Notes under the pieces: model-generated
Databases searched by the model: none
What the model saw: the letters and a program-made list of their open reading frames with translations, nothing else
Told to the model about the DNA's origin: nothing
Assembly: GCF_000281045.1 (NCBI RefSeq)
Contig: NW_008246126.1
Span: forward strand, 34,868-94,418
Origin: Saprolegnia diclina VS20
Lineage: Eukaryota > Oomycota > Saprolegniomycetes > Saprolegniales > Saprolegniaceae
Reading direction: 5' to 3'
DNA length: 59,551 bases
Shown: piece after piece, positions 1 through 12,504 of the stretch
Numbering within the stretch: position 1 is the first letter of the stretch
Layout: each line of letters opens with the position of its first letter
Position numbers and translations under genes: made by a program

Positions 1-1946
1 ACAGGGGACAAACGATCGCACTAGCTCGAAGCGAGCTCGTACTTTCCGCTGCACGTCGTTTGTGATTTCGGCTAGCGTCGTACCATGACGGCGTACGAGC
101 AAAGGAGACGTGGAGGTAGACACACTGGAGCGAACTCCGTCGGTGGCGCTCAGCTAGCTCTAGCACTAGAGCGATGATTCGCAATGCGAGTCGTGCTCGA
201 CAACATGTTGATGGCGAAGACGACGTTGATTGCACCGACGATTGCGTGCTGCATCTCGGTCCCTCGGTCCACGCTCAAAAATCAAATTTGTGATGTCGAG
301 ATCCGCCAGCCAGCGTAAACGAGTTACCGGTATGCGAGCTATCGAACACCAAAGTTGTGCTATAGCTCAACATAGTACAACTACGACAAGCCCGCTTTGC
401 ATCAAGGGGCATGATCACCGTTGGCGGGCTCGATCGCTCATTGCATGCTGCAACCTGGTAGCATCCATGCTGCGGCCCCGAGAGTAACCAGTCGAAGCCG
501 AGCCCTTCCGCGCGATGGCGGCCATACCGTCGACCCATGATTGAGATTCCAGCTCTTGGCAGCATCGGCCATGCATATAGGCGACTGCGCCCGGCGCTCA
601 AGAGAACAACAGAGGTTCCCGGCTCACGAGTGTGGGCCGTGCCGCGCGGCCGCCGAGGCTGTCCTTCGTGCCGTGCACCGTGCCGCCTGCGATACTTGGC
701 CGATTTCACCGCTTTCTTCGAGCTCGCGTCGCGCGGGTGCTTCCAGAGCTACGTCGATAGAGGACTGGCACCTGTGCCGGAGATGCCTCGCGCTCAACAC
801 ATCGTGGATGCAGCAGTTGCCTCGAGGGCGACGACGGGTTCGTCCGGTCTTGATCTTTTTGGCCCGTGCCTTGTGACAAGGACTTCCTCGCCAACTTCAA
901 CGCGCCAACTTCAAGTTCCAGCCTTCGAACTTCGGATGTCCCTGCCAATCGCAGGTGATGGGAATCTTTGATTGGCGACTTTTAGCCAATCAAAAATGGT
1001 GAATCTGGACGGTCACATGTGATTGGCGCCACGGCGGCCGCGGCCGTGATTGCCCAATTCGATGTGGCGCCAAACGAACCAAAGTGAACGAGCGCCTGTT
1101 TGTGCAGTCGTCGCTGCAGTCAGTAGATGCAGTACCCAGCGATATACCCACAACGTCTACCTACATGCAATAGGAAAAGGGCAACATTTGCATATCTGGC
1201 ACCTCGCAGGCAATGACCACAGCTCGACTGCTTGGTGCCAGGAACGGATGCCCCTGCCGTCTACACGGTACAAACCATGAAGTCGCTCCCCATCGTCCAG
1301 CGTTGCACGGCAGTCGGCGTCCCTTCGTTTCAGCCACATTGGCTTGAAGTTGGCCACGCATTGCAAATATCAAGTTTCACAGGTTGGACAAACGATCCAA
1401 TCACGCTTCAGAAAACGCGCGGTGTAATGGCTCGAGACCAAGTGACGAGCGAAGATTTCAGCGTCACATGTCCCTCGGCACCCATGGCGCCTCCACGTAG
1501 CGTCTCACGCATCGGGTCCCTTTTCAACCGTGCACGTCGCTTCGCCTGTTTCTGCGCCGCTGCCAGCCACTGCACCGACGTCCTGCACCGACGACTAGGA
1601 GACTCCTACTAACTAACTAATTGCCACTGCAGTCTCGGCCGCGTCTCGATCGGGAGCCCATGCGACGACCCAGGTTGAACCTGGCGCATGCACCTGTTGA
1701 CAGTGACACAGTCGTTTACGAGGGCAGCTCCAAAGCCCGAAACGCAACTTCGAACTTCGTTCTCGCATCTGATTGGCCAAAAAGATACCGGCCGCGGGCC
1801 AAACGGTCGCGAGGGGTCGTTTTTAATACGAAATCTTTTTGATAGCTTGACATTTGTATGGAAAGGAATTAAAATAGCGTCCAGCGCAACGAGGGGCGTG
1901 GAGGAAAAAGCCCAAGTCACTTTTTGTTTGGCTCCAAGAACCGAAG
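1..1946. other. Left-end spacer without a recognised gene
   Basis: Both strands hold only short open frames with arginine, serine and proline-rich composition typical of chance frames in GC-rich DNA. I see no start, splice pattern or family motif. CCAAT-type sequences (ATTGG or CCAAT) occur near 971, 984, 1019 and 1771. The last lies about 175 bp before the dehydrogenase start and could be promoter DNA. Confidence 0.6.
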
Positions 1947-3679
1947 ATGTTGCAGCGCATCTCGACCAAGACGCCCGCGGCCTCGCTCCGCTCGCTCGTC
2001 GCGCCCGCCAGCGCGGCCCGCCCGTTCTCGTCGGCGGTATGTACAGCGCCAAGATGACGGCGCGAGGCAGGAGCATGGAGCTTGCATCGCGCTGCGTCGA
2101 TCGATGGGCAGCATGATGCTCATGGCAGCTGTAGGCGGAATCCAAGGACGACTTGACCGAGTCACTGCAGTCGCTTCAGAAGGAGACCGCGGCCAAGACG
2201 GTCCCGTGGTTCCTCGAGAACATGCCGGCGGCCTACTTCCGCGCCATCACGAAGGAAGACCGCCTGCACCACTTGAACGCGATCACGTCGCTCGTGAACG
2301 CGCAGCAGCCCGAGATCCTCTTGAGCTCGCCGGACAAGAAGGTCTACTCGTACATCCGCACGGGCGAGCAGTACCCGGGCTTGCTCTCCAAGATCATTGA
2401 GCAGCTCCCGAACGACCCGTCGGTCGGCCAGCTCGCGCGCGTCAAGATCTTTTCGTCGCTCGACGACACGTTGGCGCTCGACGTGTTCCGCTTCGGTCGC
2501 CAGGAGCCGTTCCGCAACGCGACGCCCGAGGAGAAGGCGGCGCTCTCGTCGCTCCAGGCCTTCTGCAAGGAGATCCAGGACGGCAAGCACAAGGGCGACG
2601 AAGGTATCCCCGCGGCTGCCCACTACTTTGAGCCCGCTGCCGTCGAAGAGTTTGCCTCGATGTGCAACACCATGTACATCCAGTACAGCAACCCGCGCCG
2701 CCTTGCGTCGCAGATTGCGCTCTTCAACCGCGTCCGTGGCACGGAAGGCGTCGTCGTCGACGTCGAGCACGGCTGGGAGCACAAGGACAAGGAGAACAAG
2801 CTCGCGGGTGGCCAGGTGCCCCAGACGATGCTCACGATGGCGTGCTCGAACGTGCTCACCAAGCACACGCTCCAGCGTGCGGCCACGTACTTGAGCTTGA
2901 AGAACCTCAACATTCGCCGCGCCCACTTGGACGTCGTCGACGACCGCAAGTCGGGCAACGGCACGGTCTCGATGGTCCGCATCCTTGTCTCGCCCAGCGA
3001 AGAGGACCACCGCGCCAACGTCAAGCTCGACTGGAAGGAGATCGCGGCCGACCTCAAGTACCTCAAGTGGCTCGACGACCGCCCGCTCAACATGGCGCTC
3101 AAGCACAAGAACGTCTCGATCTCGCATGCCGAGATCATTACGACGTACGCCCACATGCTCCACGGTATGCTCGCCAAGGTCGACCCGTACGCCTACTCGC
3201 TCCCGCGCATCCTCGAGGTGCTCAACCAGCCGCAGCACGTCGGTCTCGCCGCGCAGATCGCCGACCTCTTCCTCGAGCGCTTCGACCCGAACGCCCCGAA
3301 GAAGATGTCGTCGGACGAGTTCAACGCGCGCCGCGAGGCCATCAAGATTGATATCCGCCGCAACGTCGAGGCCGAAGACACGATCCGCCTCCTCAACACG
3401 ATGGTCGACGCCGTGGGCGCCACGCTCCGCACGAACCGCTACGTCAAGCACCGGTATGCGCTTGCGCTCCGCATGGACCCGTCGGTCCTCGGCTACGGTA
3501 CCGTCGGCAAGGAGTCGCCGTACGGTGTCTTCTTCATCAACGGCCGCAAGTTCAAGGGCTTCCACGTCCGCTTCCGCGACATTGCCCGCGGTGGTCTCCG
3601 CGTCGTCTCGCCGCCGTCGGCTGATGCGCATGCGCTCGAGAGCGCGCGCCAGTACAACGAAGCGTACAACCTCGCTTTC

Positions 3680-3711
<32 letters not shown>

Positions 3712-5179
3712 AGGTGGCTCCAAGGCCGTCGTGCTCGTCGAACCGCATGTGTACAACGACCCGGTGACCAAGAACTTCATCATCCGCAAGAGCGTCAAGG
3801 CCTTCTCGGATGCGCTCCTCGATCTCAACACGACGGACGAGGCGGTCAAGAGCCAGGTGGTCGACTTCTACGGCAAGGACGAGCTCATCTACCTCGGCCC
3901 TGATGAGAACATCATCCCGGACGACATTACGTGGATGACCAAGCGCGCTGCGTACCGTGGGTACCCGATCCCGCGTGCGTTCATCTCGTCCAAGCCCGAC
4001 GTCGGTATCAACCACAAGGTGTACGGTGTCACGTCGGAGGGCGTTGCTGTCTTTGCCGACGTGGCGCTTCGCTCGCAGAACATTGACCCGAAGAAGCAGC
4101 CGTTCACGGTCAAGATCACGGGCGGCACGGACGGTGATGTGGCTGGCAACATCATCAAGATCCTCGCCCGCGACTACGGCACCAACTTCCGCGTCGTCGG
4201 TATCTGCGACGGCACGGCGACGGTCGAGTCGCCGGAAGGCATTGACATGGACGAGCTCCTCCGCCTCGTCGACGAGTCGCTGCCGCTCTCCAAGTTTGAT
4301 GCGTCCAAGAAGGGCGACGTCATCCTTGCGGACACGCCGGAAGGCATCCGTGCGCGCAACTCGCTCCACAACCGCGTCAAGTCGGACCTCTTCATCCCTG
4401 CCGGTGGTCGCCCCAACACGATCAACGAGCACAACTGGCGCGAGTACCTCGACCCGGCGACCGGCAAGGCGTCGTCGCCGTTGATTGTTGAGGGCGCCAA
4501 CCTCTTTACGACGCCGGAAGCTCGCCAGGCGCTCTTTGACAACGCCGGTGTTGTCATTGTCAAGGACTCGTCGGCCAACAAGTGCGGTGTCATTTGCTCG
4601 TCGTACGAGATTGTCTCGTCGATGCTCCTCGAGCCCCAGGAGTTCCTCGACATCAAGGACGAGCTCGTCGACGATGTCGTCAAGAAGCTGCGTCAGCTCG
4701 CACTCGTCGAAGCCGAGCTGCTCTTCCGCGAGTACAAGCAAAACCCGAACGCCGCGCTCCCGCCGTCGTCGGAGCGCATCTCGCGCGCGATCACGCGCCT
4801 CCACGACTCGATCTTGGCCAACTTTGACAACATCGCCGAGGACAACCGCGAGCTCCTCGACTCGCTCATCGCCGAGCACTTGCCGGCCAAGCTCCGCGCG
4901 GTCGCCCTCGACCGCGTCAACGCCCAGGTGCCGCTTGCGTACATCAAGTGCATCGTCGCCGCCGGTCTTGCCAGCAAGATTGTGTACCGCGAAGGCCTCC
5001 AGTACGTCGAGACGCTTCCGGAGAGCAACCTCGCCAACATTGCCGTCTCGTACCTCAAGCAGGAGAAGAAGGTGCAGGCGCTTGTCGGCGAGCTCGGCGC
5101 GTCCAACCTCGCCCACCGCGAAGAGATGGCCGACCTCCTCATCCGTGGCGGTGTCCGCGCCGGTGTCGCGACCTTGTAA
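1947..5179 (+). CDS. NAD-dependent glutamate dehydrogenase, mitochondrial
   Basis: Oxidative deamination of glutamate to 2-oxoglutarate with NAD. The exon map is 1947-2036 and 2135-5179 with a 98-bp GTATGT...TAG intron, giving about 1044 residues. Exon 1 encodes 30 residues (MLQRISTKTP start) rich in Arg, Ser and Ala without acids, a typical mitochondrial presequence, which is why I choose this start over later in-frame codons. The glutamate-binding region is seen as GGLRVVSPPSADAHALESAR (around residue 516) and KNKDIPEGGSKAVVLV. The nucleotide-binding region is seen as TGGTDGDVAGNIIKIL (around residue 693). Length and motifs fit the large NAD-GDH class (fungal GDH2-like), not the small NADP hexameric class. 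The opposite strand is open for 984 codons in exact codon register, which I treat as a coding-bias shadow. Family certain, the exact first exon likely. Confidence 0.96.
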
Positions 5180-6995
5180 GGTCGCCTTTGGAAATTACGA
5201 CGCTTAGTAATATATGGATATATAGGTTTCTTTTCCTTAGTCTTGACCTTGCAGGAACCGGCTAGGAGCGGTGGGTGGGAACACAGTGACCCACGGGCCG
5301 CAGCTCGAGCTTGAGCTTGAGCCAACGGGCTACCGGCTGGCACATGTAGACACACAACCCAGGGACCGATGCCCTTGGCTCTTGGCCGTGGGAGGTGTGC
5401 GACGAGCAGCCACACGTCAAAGCTCCTGCTGCCCGGCAGGCTACGGAGCGACTCTATGCTACAGGAGTGGACGACGCGGTGGAGGTGGTCGTAGATCTTG
5501 AGAGGTGCTGCAAAGGGTGGTTGAATGCTGAAAGATTCGTACTTTGACCCACTGCTTTAAACGGGAAGGAAGGTCCCGAGGACGGTTGCTGTTTGGTGTC
5601 AAGAACCTCCTTCCGATGCTAACACAAAGGGACAACGCCCCTCCTGCATATAGGAGTCCAGGGCACAAGGCCGTCGACTAGGAGTGATTTGCATGGTGGT
5701 GGCGACTTGATAGATTGATACAAAAGAAGATTCCAGACGGTTTCGGAATGACGTGGCAGTTGCTCCGGCCTGCAATGGAATGCAAGCAACGACCTGCAAA
5801 GAAAGCATCCTCTTGGTGTAGCATGGGAATTGCATCGCTGCCATGACGATGCTGGCTGTACATCCGTGACTCCAGGAGGTCATATATATGTATATATACA
5901 TTTGTGCGGCCCATCGAGCCTTGCCTCTTTCTTTGGTGCTCGATGCTGGGACCAAACCGTATAATCGAATACAATCAAGCAGATAGAAGAAATCCAACAG
6001 AGCGGATAGCCGCACTGGATAGAAGCTCACGATACATGCACAAGCCCATGTTGGCACCACAACCCGGGCAAGACACAACCTTTGACACAAGTATATGATT
6101 TTTATCTGTCGACATTCGTAGGGGTGGGCCGCTGGCTCGAGTCGTTGTCCGCTTCGGGTACTTGGTCGAGAAGCTGACCTTACCAGAGTTCGTTGGCAAC
6201 GGAAGAGGCACGGACCTTGATGTATGAGGCAAGTCGATGCGCTCGATTGCTCCAGCCGACAGCTCTGATTGCCTCCCATGACGCACGCACAAGAGGTTCG
6301 GAAAAGGACGGACGTCGACAGGCACAACTGGCCCCACCGAGGATTACAGTGTATTGCAGATCCTCAGACACTGTATGGGACGCAAATCGAACGCCAGTGA
6401 TAGCAGGTGCGACGGCTGCGTCGCCTGATAACGACCGGTGGTTGGCGCCAAGAAACCATGGAAGCGTGCAAGATGGAAGAGGAAGGTGCCACCGTGCGAC
6501 GTCGACCACATAAAACTCGAATTTCAGAAACAAGCTACTCCGCGATGCTATCGTATATCATGCAGGCTACTCGACGTTCGAAGAAGAAGCAGCCTTCGAT
6601 GAATCACTGGTGGGAAGAATCGCTGGTCCGCAGCCGCTGCACCTTCCACTGTTTCGTACAAGCAGTGGATGCCAGCGATTTCTGAACTTTTGCCGAGTAA
6701 AATCGTGGTCGCAAACCAACGGCCACGAGCGTGTGCAGTCATTATTGTTGGGTGATAATCGACTGGCGCCGTCGTCCACGACATGTGGGCTTCTTCAAGC
6801 TTTGCCGTCGGCACCCATCGGGCCAGCGATGTGGACCCTGGTTGTCGCACGCCACAACCCGCAATGGCCATGGACTGCACCTAACGTTTCATTGGTGGAC
6901 ATGCAGGACACGCGCGCTTTTGATTGGTGGTCATGACACATACGTCGACCAATCAGAAACGGCGAATGAAAATAGATCCATAGCAGTTTGCCGAA
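5180..6995. other. Spacer between dehydrogenase and flagellar gene
   Basis: No convincing gene. The stretch just after the dehydrogenase stop is AT-rich (around 5200-5240) and may hold the 3' end signals. A 16-bp sequence, CTTGATAGATTGATAC, at 5706-5721 recurs exactly in an intron at 31925-31940. Upstream of 6996 lie an ATTGG at 6923-6927 and a CCAAT at 6949-6953 in opposite orientation, 40-75 bp before the next start codon. The 15-mer TTTGATTGGTGGTCA (6919-6933) recurs at 13745-13759. Confidence 0.55.
6919..6954. promoter_or_regulatory. Inverted CCAAT-type pair before the SHIPPO-repeat gene
   Basis: ATTGG and CCAAT stand about 20 bp apart and 40-75 bp upstream of the start codon at 6996. 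CCAAT boxes are common eukaryotic promoter elements bound by NF-Y-type factors. The role here is inferred from position only. Confidence 0.3.
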
Positions 6996-9123
6996 ATGGC
7001 CTGGTGCAGCCGGACCGCGCGGTCGACGGGCCCGACCGGCGCAAGCACCGCAGCCACGGTCGGGCCGGGCAGCTACAGCGCGAGCTCGACGTCGTACCAG
7101 CCCAAGCCCAGCTTTGCCGCCTTTGGCTCGTCCGGCGCGAAACAAGCGGCAACCGAGCTGCTCTTGCGCACGCCCGGGCCGGGCGCATACGAGAACGACC
7201 GCATTGCGCATGTGCTTGCGATTGCCGAGACGAAGAGCTCGTTCTTCAAGTCGACGTCCGAGCGCAGCACGGCCAAGCTCGGCCTCGCGAGCACGCCTGG
7301 TCCTGGCAGCTACAAGGGCGCCGAAGTGAGCTTCACTGCCGGAAAGCGCACCAAGCCGCTGTACGTTCTACACTACTTTAGAGATGCATGGCGTGATGCT
7401 GGAGCGGATTGACTAGATCGCCTTCTCGTAGACGCCGGTCGAGCTCGACGGGCGCGTACCCGGACCACGTCGCCAAGTCGGGCAAGGTCAAGTGGGTCCG
7501 CGTGCCCACCGCGCCGTCAATTCCCAACATTGGGCAGAGCTTTGGCTACGAAGAAGGTCCGAAAGGGCAAATGATTGCTCAGAAACCTGCGCACTTGGGC
7601 CACTCGTACGCGATCGTTTCGCTTGTACACGGCTCACACTTTGTCGTACGTAGCGGTCGCGCCGAAGACCTCACGGGCCCCGGCGAGTACGACCCGCTCG
7701 ACGCTATCCACCGCTTGGACCGACCAAAGGGCACCAACTTTGCAAAGTCGCGCACCGTGCGGGACAAGCCGATCAAGAAGGACGCACCGGGGCCTGGCGC
7801 CTACGACCCGGACATGACACCACTCACCTTTGCCAAGCCAAGCGCTGTCTTCAAGTCGAACTTGACGCGGGAAAAGGCGGCGCGACCTGTGCGCGATGCG
7901 ACGCCGATCCCCGGCCCCGGTGCATACAAGCAACCGGTGGGCATCAAACCCGCACGAAAGCCCGAGCATCTACAGTTCTTTGGGAGCACGTCGTCGCGCT
8001 TCGAGTCGGAGAAGCTGATGGCGCACCCGTCGCCTGCGTACACGCCCGAGCCACGCCCGACGCTCACGCACAATGGCCCGGCGCGCCACGCTGCACCGTT
8101 CGCATCAACGCAAGAGCGGTTCGAAACGACCTTGACCAAGGAGCACTTTGACGTTGGGCCCGGCTCATACGAAGCGTCGTCGATCGTCAAGGAGCTTTCG
8201 CACAAAACGGTAGCACGTTTGTTGATGGCGGGTTGGAACTCGCGCGTTAGAGTGGACGGGCGGGCGTGTTTGGTACCACCACGCGGCGGTTTGAGGCGCC
8301 AAAGTCGAGCTCCGATGCCCTGCTTGAAAAGATCCTCGAGCACAGTGCCGGGCCTGTCAGCAGCAACCAAGGTACTTGTCGCTCAACGAGGCGTGCGAAG
8401 ATTCGTGTGGCGCAGAGTCGACGTCCCCCGACAACCACGCCAAGAAGAAGACATCGAGCTTCGCGTCGGGCACGGCCCGCTTCGCCGGCGGGAAGAAGGA
8501 TGCGGCTCCGTGCGTCGGCGATTATGAGGTGCGCATCGTCTAGCGTGATCGAGCCAACGATGGCATATCGCATTATTGCGCAGATATCCATGTCCTGGGA
8601 CAAGCCGGGCGGCCGGTCGACGTTCGCCTCGCATTTGACGCGCGATGTCTCGCAAAAGGACAAGCTCGCAATCCCGGTACAACTCCTTTCTTAGTCGTCG
8701 CTCAAGGGTAAATAGGGCCCCGGCGCGTACTCGACGCCCGACGTCGCCACGCTCCAAAAACCACAGAACCGACGTGGTGACGTGTTCGTCTCGACGGTTC
8801 ACACTGTGTACGCCATCTTGTTCTACCAGGATGCATTAGGAGCCGCGTTTCAAGAAGACGCTTACGCCGCTCGCCAATGTGGTAAGCTCTTTTGCATCAT
8901 CTTTTCATTTTTTATATTTTTGCACTTTGCATTTTCGTGCAATTTGGGTGTCGTACACACGTCGAATGATGTTCGTCGGCCATCATCGCGACAATGAATG
9001 TAAGCGTGATGCTTGGTCTTGTAGGGCCCCGGCGCGTACAACCCCGACACGATCGAGTCGGACTGGAATCGCCCGACGTACAACATTACGATTGCCACCG
9101 AGATGGAACGACGCTTGGCCTAA
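6996..9123 (+). CDS. Sperm-tail PG-rich (SHIPPO) repeat protein, flagellar
   Basis: Repeats centred on GPGSY or GPGAY occur at least seven times (GPGSYSASS, PGPGAYEND, PGPGSYKG, GPGEYDP, PGPGAYDPD, GPGAYKQP, GPGSYEAS, GPGAYNPDT), which is the STPGR/ODF3 signature of axoneme-associated proteins. Exons read as 6996-7360, 7417-8209, 8251-8371, 8416-8528, 8584-8676, 8716-8781, 8840-8881 and 9025-9123, about 563 residues. Introns are as short as 39-41 bp. Two TAG acceptors, ending at 7416 and 7431, are both in frame. A further 48-bp GTACGC...TAG segment (7606-7653) inside exon 2 is divisible by three and may be an intron. Several exons start exactly at GPG codons. A zoospore flagellum role is inferred from the family. 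The boundary at 8781/8839 is the least sure. Confidence 0.85.
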
Positions 9124-9889
9124 GACCAAGATTCCAAGCTCGCACCCGATGCATTGGTGCGCCCGCCCATGTACTCGACAAATAGAGCAGCGTCAACGTC
9201 CACCCTAAAGTGTGTGTGCATGTTTCCTTCTTGGCGCGCAGCTGAAGCGTTCCGGCGTTCCCAGAAGAAATCTGACATTCGCAACCAGAAAACCAGAGAT
9301 GAACGTTGTCGTCGACGCGGCCCGCCGCGGTGCGCAAGTCCAAAACTTGGCGTCGTAATCGAGCATATCGCAGCGTCAACTGCAACGGGCTGTCCTGTTC
9401 TGTCCAGTCCGCGCGGTTCCGCGACCGAGAGTTGCACCGAGGGAATCCACCCAAGTTTCAAAATTTGTTTTCGGTCCCACGTTGGCGCCATGGCGGTCGC
9501 CAGCACGACGTGCCACACGGGTCAGCGCACGCCACCGGCCTCCTATCCCGCACACCGCAAGGCATACGTACATACAATAAATAGCATATTGAGAGAGCGC
9601 TTGGATGTCCGTCGGGCTCTGCTTCAAGTCGCGCAACAGGACATGGCCTGGCACCAGTTGGCGTGCGTCCAGTACATTCTGTCCGAGCAAGAAGGGAATT
9701 GCCCTGTCCACCGCCACCTCGGGTACAGTGGGACCTGTTGCACTGAGCGCCTGCGAAAAACGCAGGATGGGCTTGTGCAAGACAGTGGTCGTCGCAATCC
9801 ATACACTGTATTCTCCGCCACCATCAATTATTCTGGTGTTGGATCCAGTATTTCAGTTTTCAATTTCACTTGTCGAGCACATTTCAACG
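9124..9889. other. Spacer before the kinase array
   Basis: No gene recognised. The open frame that runs into the first kinase from 9605 is an upstream extension without family similarity; the kinase is taken to start at 9890. Confidence 0.5.
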
Positions 9890-10780
9890 ATGAGTTCGAT
9901 GGACCGCTTCATTGTTCAGCGCGAGATCGCGTCGGTCGCGTCCGGCAAGGTGCTTCTCTGCACCGACAAGATGACGCAGAAGGACGTCGTTGTCAAGCGC
10001 ATTCGCCACACGTCGGGCCCCGAGAAGGCGATTCACCGCCACTTGAGCAAGCTCGGCGGCCACGAGCATGTGCTCCAGCTCCTCGGCGACTTTACCGAGG
10101 CTGGCTACGACCACTTTGTGCTCGAACACTGCCCGAAGGGCGAGCTCTTTGACCTTGTCTCGCGCGCTTCGCGTCTCGAAGCGCCGATCGCGCTCCACTA
10201 CTTTGAGCAAATCGTCGCCGGCGTCGCGTTCATCCACCGTCGCGGCTACGCGCACATGGACCTCTCGCTCGAGAACGTGCTTGTCGACGCGCAGGGCGCC
10301 ATGAAGGTCATCGACTTTGGCCTCGCGGTCGCCATCGACCGCCCGCAGCGCAACGCGGTCGGCAAGTACTTTTACATGGCGCCGGAAATGTTCACGGGCG
10401 CCACCTACGACGCCGCAGCGGCCGACATCTGGTCGCTCGGCATCATGCTATTCATCATGCTCACGGGCAACCCGCCGTTCTCGCAGGCTGTGCCCTCGGA
10501 CGCGGTCTTTGAGTATGTCGCCAACTATGGTCTGCGCGCGATTGCGACATCGTGGAAGGTCGACCACTTGATCCCGGCCGCGACCATGGACCTCCTCGAA
10601 CAAATGCTCTCGATCGACCCGGCGGGCCGCCCGCGCATCGACGACATCCTTGCGGCGGTCACGCCCGTCGTCGAGACCAAGCCGCACAAGGCGGAGAAGG
10701 CGGCCAAGCACAACCACGTCCGCGCGTTCCTTAAGAACGTCTTTTCGCACTCGTCCAAGAAGGTGGCCGTGTGGCAATGA
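9890..10780 (+). CDS. Small Ser/Thr protein kinase, array copy 1
   Basis: A 296-residue single-exon kinase with almost no sequence outside the catalytic domain. Visible motifs: beta-3 lysine in DVVVKRI, catalytic loop HMDLSLENVLV (HRD with Arg replaced by Met, Asp and Asn kept), DFGLA, and GKYFYMAPEMF with APE. The usual glycine-rich loop is degenerate (ASVASGKVLL). The DIWSLGIMLFIMLTGNPPF block is CaMK-like. The C-terminus ends in a basic amphipathic tail, HVRAFLKNVF, shared in variant form by the other three copies. Start chosen at MSSMDRF because copies 2-4 begin with the same MDxY/MDxF pattern. It should be active by motif content. Substrate unknown. Confidence 0.93.
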   Translation: MSSMDRFIVQREIASVASGKVLLCTDKMTQKDVVVKRIRHTSGPEKAIHRHLSKLGGHEHVLQLLGDFTEAGYDHFVLEHCPKGELFDLVSRASRLEAPIALHYFEQIVAGVAFIHRRGYAHMDLSLENVLVDAQGAMKVIDFGLAVAIDRPQRNAVGKYFYMAPEMFTGATYDAAAADIWSLGIMLFIMLTGNPPFSQAVPSDAVFEYVANYGLRAIATSWKVDHLIPAATMDLLEQMLSIDPAGRPRIDDILAAVTPVVETKPHKAEKAAKHNHVRAFLKNVFSHSSKKVAVWQ

Positions 10781-10889
10781 GCTGCGCGCCTTTTAGGATT
10801 CTTATTTATCGAGCATTAGTCTTATTCTAGTTATTATCTATCCATCGAATTGTTTTCAAGTACATGAATGGTGTTGTCCCGGAGCCGCA

Positions 10890-10928
10890 GCAGTGGCCGT
10901 GAGCAGTGGCCGTGAGCAGTGGCCGTGG
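10890..10928. repeat. 13-bp tandem repeat, three copies
   Basis: GCAGTGGCCGTGA repeated three times head to tail, the last copy with one end mismatch. It lies 110 bp after the stop of kinase copy 1. Confidence 0.9.
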
Positions 10929-12349
10929 CACCTAATGCATCGCAACCGAGCTGGCGGCGTCGGCTCGAAGCGACACGCACGACGAGGTGGACAGGATGGC
11001 GGCGTCGCAGATGTGCGCGACGAACGAACCGCGATGTCCGATGAACTTCATCACGCGACCGCACGCTGTTTCGTTATCTCGCGGGACATGTGCACGGAGC
11101 GCCCGTCGCCCGCGTTGACGCAGCAAGCGCTTCGCGTCAACACATCTTGGCGTCAACACAGAGTCTGGTGCCAGAGATTCTGGGTTAGCCACTGGTTCAA
11201 CCGCTGGATGCGCATCCACTGGAAAGGCCGAAACCATCGAACGTCTCAGTCGGAGGAGAATCTGGGCGGGTTGATAGCTCCTTCAATCCCAGAAGCTTCG
11301 CAGCCGTGCGTTCGACATAGATGGGCCACGCAGTTGCGGCTCAGATTCGCCAAATCGTAGTCGATGCCGTCAACTAACTACGAGTCGACACACTGCGGAT
11401 GACGCGATGGATGACGACGTCCCGCAGCTGTTGATTGCGCCTCGACGATTGCGCGCGCTCGATCACGCCATGATGCGCCTGCGGAATCGCAACGGCCCTT
11501 TGCGTAATCGCGTTAAACTCGAGTCCAAGAGGAGGCTAAAGACAAATGTTGGTCGTTGTAGTACGCAACAATGACCTCTGAAACGCCGGTCCCAACCAAG
11601 ATTTGATTCCCTTGGTTCCTACGGCAGGACGCACGGCAATCATGTATGCGCCAGCGTATACGTGCGTGCAAGCATGACGCGAGTGCGTTCGCCAGTCGGC
11701 CGTCGGACGCACGAGCACTGGCTTGCACCGCGGTGTAATGACCGGTGGCGGTTTTGTGCCAAGGTACGGTCAACGACATCGATCTCAGTCGCGTGCGCGC
11801 GTCAACCCAGCGTCGCAAGATCCGCACGTGAGCTCAAAGCACAATGCGTTTTACGTCACGTCTCGTCAACGTTGGGACTCCCACAGGACCAGGAGGCAGC
11901 CTCGACCCGGCCTGGTTACGGAGATAAGTCAACAATGTATAGATGCAATTGATATGGTACTGTCCGTCGTCCAGTAGAGATCGCGTACAAGGTTACATCT
12001 ACCGCTCTCGAACCTGAGTCGTTCGCGCCGTTCGTTTAGGGAGCGTGAACGAATGTTATCGCACCGCGGGATCTTGCTTGCATCCCAGGTGGCATCCGCC
12101 GTCCGCCAACGCTACGTATCGCAAGCCTCGTGGCTTCGAGTCCCGCTGGCGCTTCGATTCCGCCGACAATACATACTATGCTATATACGTGTGCTTTGTG
12201 TCTATGCATCGTGCTTGGTGCTTGGTCCTTTGCGTCATCGCACTGCAGGCATCAGTCGCGCTTCGCGTCGAATCATTGGACCAACATTCGGAATGACCTG
12301 GGTTAAACCCATGCGACGTTAAACGCTGAGTCCGAGCTTGGAGGTCGCG

Positions 12350-12425
12350 TTGCATTGGTCCGTTGGCGGCGTCTAAATATACGCGCCAATCAGCGCAAAG
12401 TATCAAAAATAGATCGACCAATCGC
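12350..12425. promoter_or_regulatory. Cluster of three CCAAT-type motifs before kinase copy 2
   Basis: ATTGG near 12353 and two CCAAT near 12386 and 12418 stand within about 155 bp upstream of the start at 12505, with the AT-rich TAAATATA between them. A promoter role is inferred from spacing. Confidence 0.3.
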
Positions 12426-12504
12426 CGTGTTGGATGCGTTGGCCCAAGCCACCCAATGGCATCGAAGCCGGACGCCACGGTCGCATTCCACAAGAAGCCG
12501 ACGC

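Larger units (their letters stand above)
10781..12504. other. Spacer between kinase copies 1 and 2
   Basis: No gene recognised and no kinase remnant seen in any frame. It holds a 13-bp triplicated repeat at 10890-10928. Three CCAAT-type motifs (near 12353, 12386 and 12418) lie within 160 bp of the copy-2 start. Confidence 0.5.

Noticed and set aside
2162-5116. 984-codon minus-strand open frame opposite the dehydrogenase as a real gene
   Set aside because: It is in exact codon register with the sense gene, has composition set by complementing GC-ending codons, and shows no family motif. Reported only as a finding about the phenomenon.
5599-6327. 242-codon minus-strand frame in the first spacer
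   Set aside because: Low-complexity chance-like composition, no start context or family match.
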